NCBI RefSeq assembly: GCF_003206645.1 | Contig: NZ_PZJP01000001.1 | Span: forward strand, 1-64,000 | Origin: Salinicola aestuarinus | GTDB lineage: Bacteria; Pseudomonadota; Gammaproteobacteria; Pseudomonadales; Halomonadaceae | Length of the DNA: 64,000 nucleotides | Direction: 5' to 3' | Translations under genes and position numbers: made by a program | Notes under the pieces: generated by a model | The model's input: the letters and a program-made list of their open reading frames with translations, nothing else | Told to the model about the DNA's origin: nothing | Databases searched by the model: none | Part shown: positions 56,070 through 64,000 of the stretch, piece by piece | Layout of the letters: every line of letters starts with the position of its first letter | Position numbering within the stretch: position 1 is the stretch's first letter

Positions 56070-57059
56070 ATGGAAACGCGCAAGCTACCCGGTACGAACC
56101 TCGAGATGTCGCGCATTGGCCTGGGCACCTGGGCGATGGGCGGGCGCATGTGGGGCGGCACTGACGACGCCAACGCCGCGCGCACGATTCACGCCGCGAT
56201 CGACCGTGGTGTCACGCTGATCGACACTGCCCCCGCCTACGGCTTCGGCCACTCGGAGGAGGTGGTGGGCAAGGCAGTGGCCGACAGCGATCAGCGCGAC
56301 CGGCTGGTGCTCGCGACCAAGGCGGGCCTGGAGTGGTCGGAGAGTGGCGGTCCGGCACGCAACGCGACCGCCCAGCGTCTGGAGAAGGAGCTGGACGACT
56401 CGCTGCGCAGGCTCAGGACCGACCGTATCGATCTCTATCAGATCCACTGGCCGGACCCGCTGGTGGCGGTCGAGGAGACAGCAGAAGCGATGGCGCGCTT
56501 TTATCGCGCGGGCAAGATCCGTGCGATCGGCGTGAGCAACTTCTCTCCCGAGCAGTGCGACGCCTTCCGCCAGGTGGCTCCGCTGCACACGGTTCAGCCG
56601 CCCTACAATCTGTTCGAGCGGGACATCGACCGCGAAATCCTGCCCTACGCCGAGCGTAACGACCTCACGCTACTCACCTACGGCGCGCTATGCCGCGGGC
56701 TGCTCACCGGCAAGATGCGCACCGGTTACACCTTCAACGGTGACGACCTGCGCAACAAGGACCCGAAGTTTCAGTCGCCACGCTTCGCGCAGTACCTTGC
56801 TGCCGTCGACGCCCTTAGAGACGTCGCGGCGCGTCACGACAAGACGGTCCTCGAACTCGCCGTGCGCTGGATTCTCGACCGCTCGCCGAACATCGTTGCC
56901 CTCTGGGGGGCACGCAAGCCGGAACAGGTGGAGCCGCTGGACGGTATCACCGGCTGGTCACTCAAGGACGAGGACATGGCAACGATCGATGCCATTCTCA
57001 GCGAGCAGATCACCGATCCCGTCGGGCCCGAGTTCATGGCCCCGCCCACTCGTGGCTGA
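56070..57059 (+). CDS. Aldo/keto reductase
   Basis: A 329-residue NADPH-dependent reductase. The catalytic tetrad is D (LIDTAPAY), Y (TAPAYGFG), K (LATKAGLEW) and H (YQIHWPDP). The C-terminal cofactor region is NIVALWGARKPEQVEP. AGGGAGAGAG lies just before the ATG. Family members act on varied aldehydes, ketones and sugars; the substrate is unknown. Convergent with the sirtuin gene. Confidence 0.93.
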   Translation: METRKLPGTNLEMSRIGLGTWAMGGRMWGGTDDANAARTIHAAIDRGVTLIDTAPAYGFGHSEEVVGKAVADSDQRDRLVLATKAGLEWSESGGPARNATAQRLEKELDDSLRRLRTDRIDLYQIHWPDPLVAVEETAEAMARFYRAGKIRAIGVSNFSPEQCDAFRQVAPLHTVQPPYNLFERDIDREILPYAERNDLTLLTYGALCRGLLTGKMRTGYTFNGDDLRNKDPKFQSPRFAQYLAAVDALRDVAARHDKTVLELAVRWILDRSPNIVALWGARKPEQVEPLDGITGWSLKDEDMATIDAILSEQITDPVGPEFMAPPTRG

Positions 57060-57075
57060 ACGCGGAAACGGCGCG

Positions 57076-57987
57076 TTATCGCGCTGACGATCCCGCGTCG
57101 ACGCGGTCCGGGGGTCCGGCGGTTTCCGCCGGGCCCTTTGGCATCTGCCCGGCGAGTCCGGTGACGAGCGCGTCGAGCGTCGGTGCGACCGGCGCGGCAA
57201 CCTTCAACGTAAATAGATCATCGGCGCGGGTCGCCCCCAGATTGACGCAGGCGATGGGCTGGCCGGCGCGAGCCGCATGCCGCGCAAAACGAAACCCCGA
57301 GTAGACCATCAAGGAAGACCCCACCACCAACATGGCGTCGGCGGCGTCGAGCGCCGCAAAGGCAAGCGCCGCCCGGGGTTTGGGGACATTGTCGCCGAAG
57401 AAGACCACGTCGGGCTTGAGAATGCCGCTCCGGCAGCGCTGGCAGGCCGGCACCTCGAACGTCGAAAAGTCGTAGCCGTCGAGATCGGCGTCACCGTCCG
57501 GGCCGACCTCGGCGCTCAGCGCCAGCCAGGCGGGATTGCGTCTCGCGAGCTCGTCATGCAGCGCATGGCGCATCATCGTTGCGCCACAGCTCATGCACTT
57601 GACGGTATCCGCCTGACCGTGAAGATCGGTCACCCGACGCGAACCGGCGCGCTGGTGTAGCCCATCGACGTTCTGGGTCACCAGTCGGGTGATCCGCCCC
57701 TCCCGCTCGAGCGTGGCGAGTGCACGGTGCGCCTGCCCCGGGTGAGCGCTCGCCAACGCCCGAAACCCCACCAGACTGCGCGCCCAGTAACGTTTTCGCA
57801 CCTCGAGGCTGCCCATGAACTTCTGGTGACTGACCGGCGGCGGTCGTTTCCAGTCGCCGCGGGCGTCGCGATAATCGGGAATACCGCAATCAGTGCTGAC
57901 CCCTGCGCCTGTCAGCACGAAGAGCTTTGGATGGCGCACAACGAAATCAGTGAGCGCCTCGACCCCCACCATCGACTCGTCAGACAT
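57076..57987 (-). CDS. SIR2-family NAD-dependent protein deacetylase
   Basis: A 303-residue sirtuin, probably class II (SIRT4-like). Motifs: GAGVSTDCGIPDYRD near residue 27, TQNVDGLHQRAG near 108 and the catalytic His in DLHG. Zinc ligands are CMSC and CQRC, and NAD-binding continues with FFGDNVPK and VVGSSLMVYSG. The Gln/His/Asn core set is intact, so lipoamidase or deacylase activity is expected. The start may be at MSDESM or the Met five codons later. Confidence 0.93.
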   Translation of the reverse strand: MSDESMVGVEALTDFVVRHPKLFVLTGAGVSTDCGIPDYRDARGDWKRPPPVSHQKFMGSLEVRKRYWARSLVGFRALASAHPGQAHRALATLEREGRITRLVTQNVDGLHQRAGSRRVTDLHGQADTVKCMSCGATMMRHALHDELARRNPAWLALSAEVGPDGDADLDGYDFSTFEVPACQRCRSGILKPDVVFFGDNVPKPRAALAFAALDAADAMLVVGSSLMVYSGFRFARHAARAGQPIACVNLGATRADDLFTLKVAAPVAPTLDALVTGLAGQMPKGPAETAGPPDRVDAGSSAR

Positions 57988-58076
57988 GCTTTATCTCATT
58001 GATTGAGGTTAAATAACGCCACTTACACCTTCGTAACACTGATCCTTTTGCGCCCCGGCCTTGGGAGCGATGGCGA

Positions 58077-59162
58077 ATGCCGGACACGACACTGGACCCT
58101 GAGCAGCGGCGCCGTCAGAGCGGCGCCAAGCTGGCGCGGCGACTCTACCTGCCACGCACGCTGGGCTTGATCGTCGGCGGCACCTGCGTGGCCGGCACCC
58201 TCCATACGCTGTCGACGCCGCTCTGGATCTGGATCTCGCTGGGCCTCGAGGTCGCGCTTTGGTCGCATATCGCTTACTGGCGCGCGCGCAGGCATGAATC
58301 ACCCTATCACGCCGAGCGTCAGAACCTGTGCGTCGACTCGCTGCTGGTGGGCCTGTGGCTGGCGGCGATGCACTTCAGTGTTTTGCCCAGCGTCGCGTCC
58401 GCGACAATGGTCAGTCTCGACAACATCGCCGTCGGCGGCCTGCGTCTTCTCGCCATGGGCCTGGGCAGCATGGCGGTCGGCGCGCTGTTCGGCATACTGA
58501 TGATCCGGCCGGAGTCGATCATTCTCGATGCCTCGCCGGAAGTACTGTTCACCAGCCTACCGCTGGTGCTGATCTATCCGCTGGCGGTGGGCTATGTCAG
58601 CTACCGCCAGGCGAGGCAGCTCGTCCGCCAGAAGCGCGCGCTGAGATCACTCAGCCGCACCGACGGCCTGACTGGCCTGCTCAACCGCCGCATCTGGAGA
58701 GCCCAGCTCTCCGCGACCCTGCTCAAGCCCTCCAAGGCCACCATCGCGCTGCTCGACATTGATCATTTCAAGCGGATCAACGACGAGCACGGGCACGATG
58801 TCGGCGATGCGACGCTTTGCAGCGTCGCCGACGCGCTGACCGAAACGTTCCCGCCACCGGCCGTGGTGTGTCGCTACGGCGGTGAAGAGTTCGGCGTGCT
58901 GTTGCCCGACACCGGGCTCGATGAGGCAGTCGCGACGCTAGCCCACTGGCAGCGTCGGTTGGCGCGCCATACGCCGCCCGACGCGCTCATGCGTATGCCC
59001 ACCTGCAGTATTGGCCTTGCTGTGCGTCATCCGCGCTTCGAAGATCACGATAGCTGGCTGGTCGCCGCCGACCGCGCGCTTTACGCGGCCAAGCATTCTG
59101 GACGCGACCGAATTGAAGTATCCAGCCAGTCGGCGTCGCAGTTGGCACTCGACCTCAGCTAG
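58077..59162 (+). CDS. Diguanylate cyclase with MASE2 membrane sensor
   Basis: Makes cyclic di-GMP. 361 residues: a MASE2 membrane domain of about five helices (residues 22-180, opening RLYLPRTLGLIVGG) followed by a GGDEF domain (about 195-355) with active-site YGGEEF and the metal segment DIDHFKRINDEHGHD. No RxxD inhibitory site is present five residues before GGEEF. The arrangement resembles AdrA/DgcC. It is divergent from the sirtuin gene and may control biofilm traits. Confidence 0.92.
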   Translation: MPDTTLDPEQRRRQSGAKLARRLYLPRTLGLIVGGTCVAGTLHTLSTPLWIWISLGLEVALWSHIAYWRARRHESPYHAERQNLCVDSLLVGLWLAAMHFSVLPSVASATMVSLDNIAVGGLRLLAMGLGSMAVGALFGILMIRPESIILDASPEVLFTSLPLVLIYPLAVGYVSYRQARQLVRQKRALRSLSRTDGLTGLLNRRIWRAQLSATLLKPSKATIALLDIDHFKRINDEHGHDVGDATLCSVADALTETFPPPAVVCRYGGEEFGVLLPDTGLDEAVATLAHWQRRLARHTPPDALMRMPTCSIGLAVRHPRFEDHDSWLVAADRALYAAKHSGRDRIEVSSQSASQLALDLS

Positions 59163-59214
59163 AATTGCGGCATCATTCATGTCGCCTCGCGTCACACTCC
59201 AAGGACAATCGCTC

Positions 59215-60132
59215 ATGGCCTGGTTGGAATACCTGCTGCCGCTGATTTTCCTGGCCCCACTGGGTGCCGCCGCGCTGGTCGCGATCTCGCTTCGCGACAT
59301 CAGTAGTATCGAGCTGCGCTCGCCCCACAGCGGTGAGCCGATCCTCGAGATTGCCCAGCTTCACCGCAACCGGCTGGAGCGCGCTCGGGGAACCTTCTTC
59401 CTCGATGCCACGCTCGCCCCCACGCTGACGCTGATGCCGCTGGTCTACGGGATGGGCCGGATTCTCTTCGCCGAAGAGCAGAGCTGGCTCGAGTGGTCGC
59501 TCTACGGGGTCGTGAGTACGCTGCTGGCGATGATTTTCGGATTTTTGATCCTGCGGGACGTGCAACGGGTTCGTCGCCTGACCCGAAGCCTCGCCTGCGA
59601 GCTGGCCGTCGGTCAGGCGCTCGATCATCTCATCCGTCCTCAGGCAGCCCCCTACTTCGTCTTCCACGACTTCCCCGCGGACAGCTACAGCATCGACAAC
59701 GTGCTGCTCACGCCACAGGGCGTTTTCGTCATCCAGACCATGGCGCGAGATTTTCCGCTGGAGCTCGACGGCACCCCCAACAAGACCGTGGCGGTGGAGT
59801 CCCAGCGGCTGCGGTTTCCCGGCTGGAGCGAGCGCCGCGCGCTCGGCAAGGTACGCATGGCAACGACATGGCTGCGCCACTGGATGGCGCGCCACACGCA
59901 GCTGACCGTGCCGGTGTTCGGCGTGCTGGTCCTGCCCGGCTGGTCGATTGACGATGAAACCGACCACCTCGGTCGCGAACGGGACCTCTATGTGCTCGAC
60001 GGCGTCGACCTCGCGACCAAGCTCACGGCGATGGCCCCCGAGACCCTCGACGACGCCGACCGCCAGCGCCTGGTGGAGCAGCTCGACAAGCGCTCGCGGC
60101 GCTATCGCCGCACTCGGACTTCGCCCCGCTGA
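59215..60132 (+). CDS. NERD-like membrane-anchored protein with altered active site
   Basis: About 305 residues: one helix at 5-25, a pair at about 68-110, then a domain like the NERD (nuclease-related) fold at 150-235, seen in DNVLLTPQGVFVIQ and TTWLRHWM. NERD proteins usually have an acidic residue before the strand and an E-x-K motif at its end; here that spot reads IQTMA, so the catalytic Glu and Lys look replaced. AAGGAC is 8 nt before the ATG at 59215. It is downstream of the GGDEF gene by 52 bp. Function unknown, probably not a nuclease. Confidence 0.65.
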   Translation: MAWLEYLLPLIFLAPLGAAALVAISLRDISSIELRSPHSGEPILEIAQLHRNRLERARGTFFLDATLAPTLTLMPLVYGMGRILFAEEQSWLEWSLYGVVSTLLAMIFGFLILRDVQRVRRLTRSLACELAVGQALDHLIRPQAAPYFVFHDFPADSYSIDNVLLTPQGVFVIQTMARDFPLELDGTPNKTVAVESQRLRFPGWSERRALGKVRMATTWLRHWMARHTQLTVPVFGVLVLPGWSIDDETDHLGRERDLYVLDGVDLATKLTAMAPETLDDADRQRLVEQLDKRSRRYRRTRTSPR

Positions 60133-60184
60133 CGTTGTCGCTCACGCCTCATCCTTCCCTTTCGTTTCCCATCAAGGAGAAACC

Positions 60185-61153
60185 ATGTCCGTCTCCGACG
60201 CCCCCTTCGACGTGCTGACCTTTGGCGAAGCGATGGCGCTTTTCGTCGCACAGGAGAGCGGCCCGCTCGATGGCGTGAGCCACTTCGAACGGCGCACCGC
60301 GGGTGCCGACACCAATGTCGCCATCGGCCTGGCGCGACTCGGCTTCGGCGTTCGCTGGCTCTCCCGCGTGGGCGCAGATCACAACGGCGCCTTTTTGCAG
60401 CGCGCGCTGGAAGCCGAAGGCCTCGACTGCCGACACGTCGTCGAGGACGAGGCGCATGCCACCGGCCTGGTGTTCAAGGCGCGCGCCGTCGACGGCGCCG
60501 ACCCGCATGTCGAGTATGTTCGTCGCCACAGCGCCGCGAGCTGTCTGAACCCGGCGGATGCCGATGACGTCGCTATCGACAGCGCCCGCCACCTTCATGC
60601 CACCGGTATTCCGCCGGCGCTCTCCGACAGCGCCCGGGCACTCTCGCTGACGCTGTTCGAGCGCGCCCGAGCGGCGGGACTATCGATCTCCTTCGATCCC
60701 AATCTGCGACCCACGCTCTGGCCGAGCGAAGCCGTAATGAAAGAGACCCTCAATGCGCTCGCGGCGAAGGCCGATCTGGTCATGCCGGGACTCGCCGAGG
60801 GTCGGATACTGACAGGGCTGGACACCGCCCACGACATCGCGGGTTTCTACCTGGAGCGCGGCGCAAAGGCCGTGGTGGTCAAACTCGGCCCGGAAGGCAG
60901 CTACTACCGCACCGCCGATACACAGGGCAGCGTCGAGGGCTCGCCGGTCAAGGAGGTCATCGATACCGTCGGCGCCGGGGACGGCTTCGCCGTCGGGGTC
61001 ATCAGCGCGCGCCTCGACGGTCTCGACTGGCCCGCAGCCCTGCACCGCGGCAACCTCATCGGCGCGCGTCAGGTTCAGGTGACCGGTGACATGGAAGGCT
61101 TGCCGACTCGTGACGAGCTGACGGCCATGGAGCGCAGCGGCGAGGCGATCTAG
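60185..61153 (+). CDS. kdgK: 2-dehydro-3-deoxygluconokinase
   Basis: PfkB-family kinase of 322 residues that phosphorylates 2-keto-3-deoxygluconate at the last kinase step of uronic and aldonic acid breakdown. The N-terminal FGEAMALF and GGA-like GADTNVAIGLARLG, plus the C-terminal anion hole/catalytic Asp motif DTVGAGDGFAVG, are intact. AAGGAG is 5 nt before the ATG. Specificity within the family is by resemblance to KdgK; other keto-sugar kinases are possible. Confidence 0.87.
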   Translation: MSVSDAPFDVLTFGEAMALFVAQESGPLDGVSHFERRTAGADTNVAIGLARLGFGVRWLSRVGADHNGAFLQRALEAEGLDCRHVVEDEAHATGLVFKARAVDGADPHVEYVRRHSAASCLNPADADDVAIDSARHLHATGIPPALSDSARALSLTLFERARAAGLSISFDPNLRPTLWPSEAVMKETLNALAAKADLVMPGLAEGRILTGLDTAHDIAGFYLERGAKAVVVKLGPEGSYYRTADTQGSVEGSPVKEVIDTVGAGDGFAVGVISARLDGLDWPAALHRGNLIGARQVQVTGDMEGLPTRDELTAMERSGEAI

Positions 61154-61173
61154 CGCGGGGCCCTCTGACGGGC

Positions 61174-61743
61174 CTATCGACTGAATCCCGCCAGCACCGC
61201 GGGTTTGAGCGACGCCAGCGGCTCGCCGGAAACGCCGCTCAGGACGATCAGACGCGTATGGCGGCCGTCGTGATAGCCGAGCCACAGCGGCAGCGCGACC
61301 GGCCGGCACGTGGCGGGCTGCACGCGCAATCCCCAGCGCCGGGGACGCGCCAGCCGCTCCCAGAGCCAGAGTGTCTCGAAGCTCGCCGCGGTGGGGCAGT
61401 CGCCGCCGCAAAGCCAGTTCTCGTCGCCGCAGGCGGCTTCGTCGAACGCCAGTGCCTCGGGCCAGAGCAGCGCGCGGGGCGTCAGCGAGCTGGCCAACAG
61501 CCAAGCCGCGGGCGCTGGCTGCGCGGTCTCGCCGGACCGCCCGATGGCGACCGCCCACAGCGAAAGCCAGGCGGGCTCGAAGCGCGCGGCACCGAAGCGG
61601 GCAAGCCGTTGGCGAGCCCCCGACTCGTCTAGCCGGCGGGCCAGCCGCTCGGGGGCCGCAACGCTTTCATTCGCCGGGGTCGCCGCCGCCCTCTCGGCGG
61701 CGTTGGCCAAGCCGCTTCTCCTCAGGCTCGTCAGCCCCCTCAT
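61174..61743 (-). CDS. Uncharacterised protein coupled to an SSS symporter
   Basis: A 189-residue protein I do not recognise. It is Ala/Leu/Arg/Trp-rich, without clear membrane segments, and its middle and end (AWLSLWAVAIGRSG, WLWERLARPRRWGLRVQPA, HTRLIVLSGVSGEPLASLKP) look like a real folded protein. The ATG at 61743 lies in an ATGA overlap with the symporter stop, so the two are translationally coupled. A role tied to the symporter is an inference from this arrangement only. Confidence 0.7.
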   Translation of the reverse strand: MRGLTSLRRSGLANAAERAAATPANESVAAPERLARRLDESGARQRLARFGAARFEPAWLSLWAVAIGRSGETAQPAPAAWLLASSLTPRALLWPEALAFDEAACGDENWLCGGDCPTAASFETLWLWERLARPRRWGLRVQPATCRPVALPLWLGYHDGRHTRLIVLSGVSGEPLASLKPAVLAGFSR

Positions 61744-63368
61744 TGGGCGTTGGCCCATAGCTGCAGCGCGCCGAGGGCGGCGAGGCTGACGAAGAACCAG
61801 ACGATCAGCCCGATACAGCGACGGCGGGTGACTCTGGCATCGTCGCCGATGATCCGAGCATCAGCGCTGCGCCCCTTGAGCAGGGCCTGCATGTCGGGAG
61901 CGGTCTCGTCGATCACCACGTCGGAGAGCTGCTCACGGCTCGGCGCCGGCGCGGTCAAACTCACCGCGTAGCCCACGCCCACCGATACGATTAGCCCGAC
62001 CGCGTTCTGATAGAGCCAAGAGATGCCGAGCTGCGAGGCGGCCCAGACCGCGGCCATGCCGACGATCATTCCCGCCACCGCGCCCCGCCCGTTGCTGCGG
62101 TGGGTCATCACCGCCAGCAGAAAGACCCCCAGCAGCGCGCCATAGAACCAGGAGCCGATGCGGTTCACGGCTTCGATCACCGGCCCGAGGTTGCCGGCAA
62201 AAAATGCGAATGCCGTGGCATAGAGCCCCCAGAAAACGGTCGCCCAGCGAGAGGCGCGAAGATAGTGTCGCTCGCTCGCGTCGGGTTTGACGTAGCGCGC
62301 GTAAAAGTCGCGGATCGTGACTGCCGAGAGCGAATTCAGCGCGGAGTCGAGACTCGACATTGCCGCGGCGAATACCCCGGCGATCACGAGCCCGGTAATC
62401 CCTACCGGAAACGCCTCCACCACATAGCGCGGGAAGAGCTCATTGAGATTCTCCGGCGCGATGAGTCCGTGCTGCTGGTAATAGGTGGCGAGCATGACGC
62501 CGATGAACAGGAACAGCAGCATCTGCGGCACCAGCAGATAGCCGCCGATCAGTAGCGAGCGCTGTCCCTCAGCGATGGACGGGCTGGTCAGCACGCGCTG
62601 GATCTGGCTCTGATCGGTCCCGAAGTAGGCAACGTGCATCACAACGCCGCCGATCAGGCCGGCCCAGATCGAGTAGGTCACGGTGGGGTCGAGAGAGAAA
62701 TCGAGCGTATCGAAGAGCCCGTTGGCGGCGCCGTACGCGAAGACGTCGCTCCAGCCGCCGGGCAGGCTGGTGACCATCAGCACCATACTCAGTATCGCGC
62801 CGAGCCAGAGCACGAACATCTGCACCACGTCGGTCCAGATAACGGCGCTAATGCCGCCGAGCACGGTATAGCTCACCGCGATCACCGCCATCAGCACGAT
62901 GGTCACGTTGACGTTCCAGCCGGTGACCACCGCGAGTACGAGTGCCGGGGCGTAGAGCACCACGCCGGTGGCGAGCCCGCGCGCGATGAGAAACAGGAGC
63001 GCTGCCAGTGAGCGGGTGAGCGGACCGAACCGACGTTCGAGCAGCTCATAGATGCTGTAAATGCCGGCGCGGTGGAAGATCGGGACCAGCACCACGATCA
63101 GCACCGCCATCGCCAGCGGCACGTTGATGAAGGTGGCCAACCGCTCCAGGCCGCCGTCAAAGCCCCACCCCGGCGCCCCGATGAAGGTAATCGCACTGGC
63201 CTGGGTCGCCATGACCGACAACCCGATGGCCCAGCCGGGAATCTTCCGCCCACCAAGGAAATAGTCTTGCGTGCTCTCCTGATCCTTGCCGAAGCGCGCG
63301 CCCAACCAGGCGATCCCCGCGACGTAGACGATCAGGACGAGGGTATCTACCAGCGTGAAGTCACCCAC
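61740..63368 (-). CDS. Sodium:solute symporter (SSS family)
   Basis: A 542-residue inner-membrane symporter with about 13-14 hydrophobic segments. SSS features are SVMATQASAITFIGAPG near residue 50 and GVFAAAMSSLDSALNSLSAV near 335, which includes the Na+-site Ser/Asp residues. The start is GTG at 63368 with GAGGTG just upstream. The substrate may be a sugar, amino acid or carboxylate; SglT-like sugar symporters look similar. It is coupled to the uncharacterised downstream gene. Confidence 0.93.
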   Translation of the reverse strand: MGDFTLVDTLVLIVYVAGIAWLGARFGKDQESTQDYFLGGRKIPGWAIGLSVMATQASAITFIGAPGWGFDGGLERLATFINVPLAMAVLIVVLVPIFHRAGIYSIYELLERRFGPLTRSLAALLFLIARGLATGVVLYAPALVLAVVTGWNVNVTIVLMAVIAVSYTVLGGISAVIWTDVVQMFVLWLGAILSMVLMVTSLPGGWSDVFAYGAANGLFDTLDFSLDPTVTYSIWAGLIGGVVMHVAYFGTDQSQIQRVLTSPSIAEGQRSLLIGGYLLVPQMLLFLFIGVMLATYYQQHGLIAPENLNELFPRYVVEAFPVGITGLVIAGVFAAAMSSLDSALNSLSAVTIRDFYARYVKPDASERHYLRASRWATVFWGLYATAFAFFAGNLGPVIEAVNRIGSWFYGALLGVFLLAVMTHRSNGRGAVAGMIVGMAAVWAASQLGISWLYQNAVGLIVSVGVGYAVSLTAPAPSREQLSDVVIDETAPDMQALLKGRSADARIIGDDARVTRRRCIGLIVWFFVSLAALGALQLWANAQ

Positions 63369-63458
63369 GGCTCACCTCGCATTGTTGTTATCGACATTGC
63401 AAGCGTAGCACGCGGTCGCGTGGCCCAAGGCGGGCCTCGACCAAGGTGGGGCACCCAC

Positions 63459-63484
63459 GAAAAACCCCGGCCAGAGGCCGGGGT
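63459..63484 (-). terminator. Intrinsic terminator after betT
   Basis: ACCCCGGCC and GGCCGGGGT form a 9-bp stem with a 3-nt loop (63464-63484); on the minus strand TTTTTCG follows. It is 20 bp beyond the betT stop. Confidence 0.87.
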
Positions 63485-63503
63485 GACGGAGTGACGGCGC
63501 GGA

Positions 63504-64000
63504 TCAGGCCGGTGGCTGTTCGGGACTGTCAGGCATACTGATTGTGCTTGGGTCCTCCCGGTTCATATGCAGGAACTGCAGGTGGCGTTCGTACTGATCG
63601 AGGATGTCATCGATCACCTGTGCCTGCGTATAGCCGGTCAGATCGTAGCCCTGACTCCCCTCCAGCAGATACACCTCCAGGCGATAGTAGCGGTTGCTGC
63701 TGCGCGGGGTGCGCATGGCGAACGACGGCGTCGAGAACGGGTGCGTCCAGATCTGATAGGTAAAGTTCTGCTCGCTGCCGAGATCGACGTAGATCGACAG
63801 GTAGTCGTCGTCGTTCTGGGTCCCCTCGGAGATATCCACCTCGACGCCCTGTTTGACCAGCTCGTCACGCACCGCTTCCATCGCCGGCCGACCGGTCTCG
63901 CCCAAAAAGCGGTTGGCCTCCTTGCGATCCGGGAAGGACATCGCCCGCTTCAAGCGGCGGCGCCAGTCATAGCTCTGCTCGCGACCACCCGCCGCCATGC
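63504..64000 (-). CDS. betT: BCCT transporter BetT, C-terminal end (partial)
   Basis: The last ~165 residues of a BetT-type choline/betaine carrier cut by the window edge. The segment is the cytoplasmic C-terminal domain of long BCCT carriers: YDWRRRLKRAMSFPDRKEA, AMEAVRDELVKQGVEVDI, QNFTYQIWTHPFSTPSFAMR and the family-typical end VIDDILDQYERHLQFLH. The Met near 63998 is internal, not the start. In long BetT proteins this tail is linked to osmotic regulation of uptake. It is followed by a terminator. Confidence 0.88.
   Translation of the reverse strand, partial: MAAGGREQSYDWRRRLKRAMSFPDRKEANRFLGETGRPAMEAVRDELVKQGVEVDISEGTQNDDDYLSIYVDLGSEQNFTYQIWTHPFSTPSFAMRTPRSSNRYYRLEVYLLEGSQGYDLTGYTQAQVIDDILDQYERHLQFLHMNREDPSTISMPDSPEQPPA

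Overview
The window reads as a chromosomal segment of a moderately halophilic, high-GC gammaproteobacterium, most likely Halomonas or a close relative. The evidence is gammaproteobacterial housekeeping context (prlC-yheV, epd-pgk, a SUI1/YciH protein), a BetT-type choline carrier at the right edge, a very high density of sodium- or proton-coupled carriers (NSS, SSS, CPA1, DASS, BCCT, two kinds of TRAP, TTT), and acidic low-complexity tails on one exported binding protein. Species assignment is inference. I see no intact insertion sequence, prophage or CRISPR array.

Layout. 1-8.6 kb: gamma-class carbonic anhydrase homologue, NSS symporter, oligopeptidase A with YheV, a type II haloacid-dehalogenase-like protein, a YdjM-type membrane hydrolase, periplasmic Cu/Zn SOD, a His-rich CDF metal exporter and a tiny membrane protein. 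8.6-18.5 kb: a nearly complete selenocysteine locus on the minus strand, fdoG-fdoH-fdoI-fdhE-selA-selB-tRNA-Sec. The formate dehydrogenase catalytic gene is interrupted by an in-frame UGA that is followed at once by a bacterial SECIS hairpin, so it is one 1024-residue selenoprotein. selD and fdhD are not in the window. 18.7-26 kb: TAXI-type TRAP transporter (receptor, DUF1850 protein, fused permease), CPA1 Na+/H+ antiporter and metK.

26-41.3 kb: Gfo/Idh oxidoreductase, transketolase, an FMN riboswitch in front of a type II lumazine synthase, a tctCBA tricarboxylate transporter, FbaB-type class I aldolase, lrgAB, an alpha/beta hydrolase, an odd aconitase-X-like protein, epd-pgk and tRNA-Ser(CGA). 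Central carbon enzymes (tkt, fba, epd, pgk) are therefore grouped but interleaved with transport genes. 41.4-48.5 kb: a 2OG-Fe(II) oxygenase-fold protein, a DUF393 thiol-redox protein, an AEC carrier, a single-domain QuiC-like 3-dehydroshikimate dehydratase divergent from a DASS carrier, and msrPQ.

48.7-64 kb: a 2-ketoacid reductase (GhrB type), then a LacI regulator preceded by a perfect CG-centred palindrome and overlapping a dctPQM TRAP operon. A YieH-like HAD phosphatase, YciH, YbaY-like lipoprotein, aldo/keto reductase, sirtuin, MASE2-GGDEF cyclase, NERD-like membrane protein, 2-keto-3-deoxygluconate kinase, an uncharacterised protein translationally coupled to an SSS symporter, and the C-terminal end of BetT follow. 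The reductase, LacI-TRAP and KDG kinase together suggest sugar-acid catabolism.

The items I would look at first are the aconitase-X-like gene with swivel domain first and truncated catalytic part, the tandem ACCCACA leader repeat in front of the Na+/H+ antiporter, the identical 12-mer upstream of two unrelated solute-receptor operons, and the duplicated tRNA-Sec 3' end beside an AT-rich patch. None of these proves a new system.
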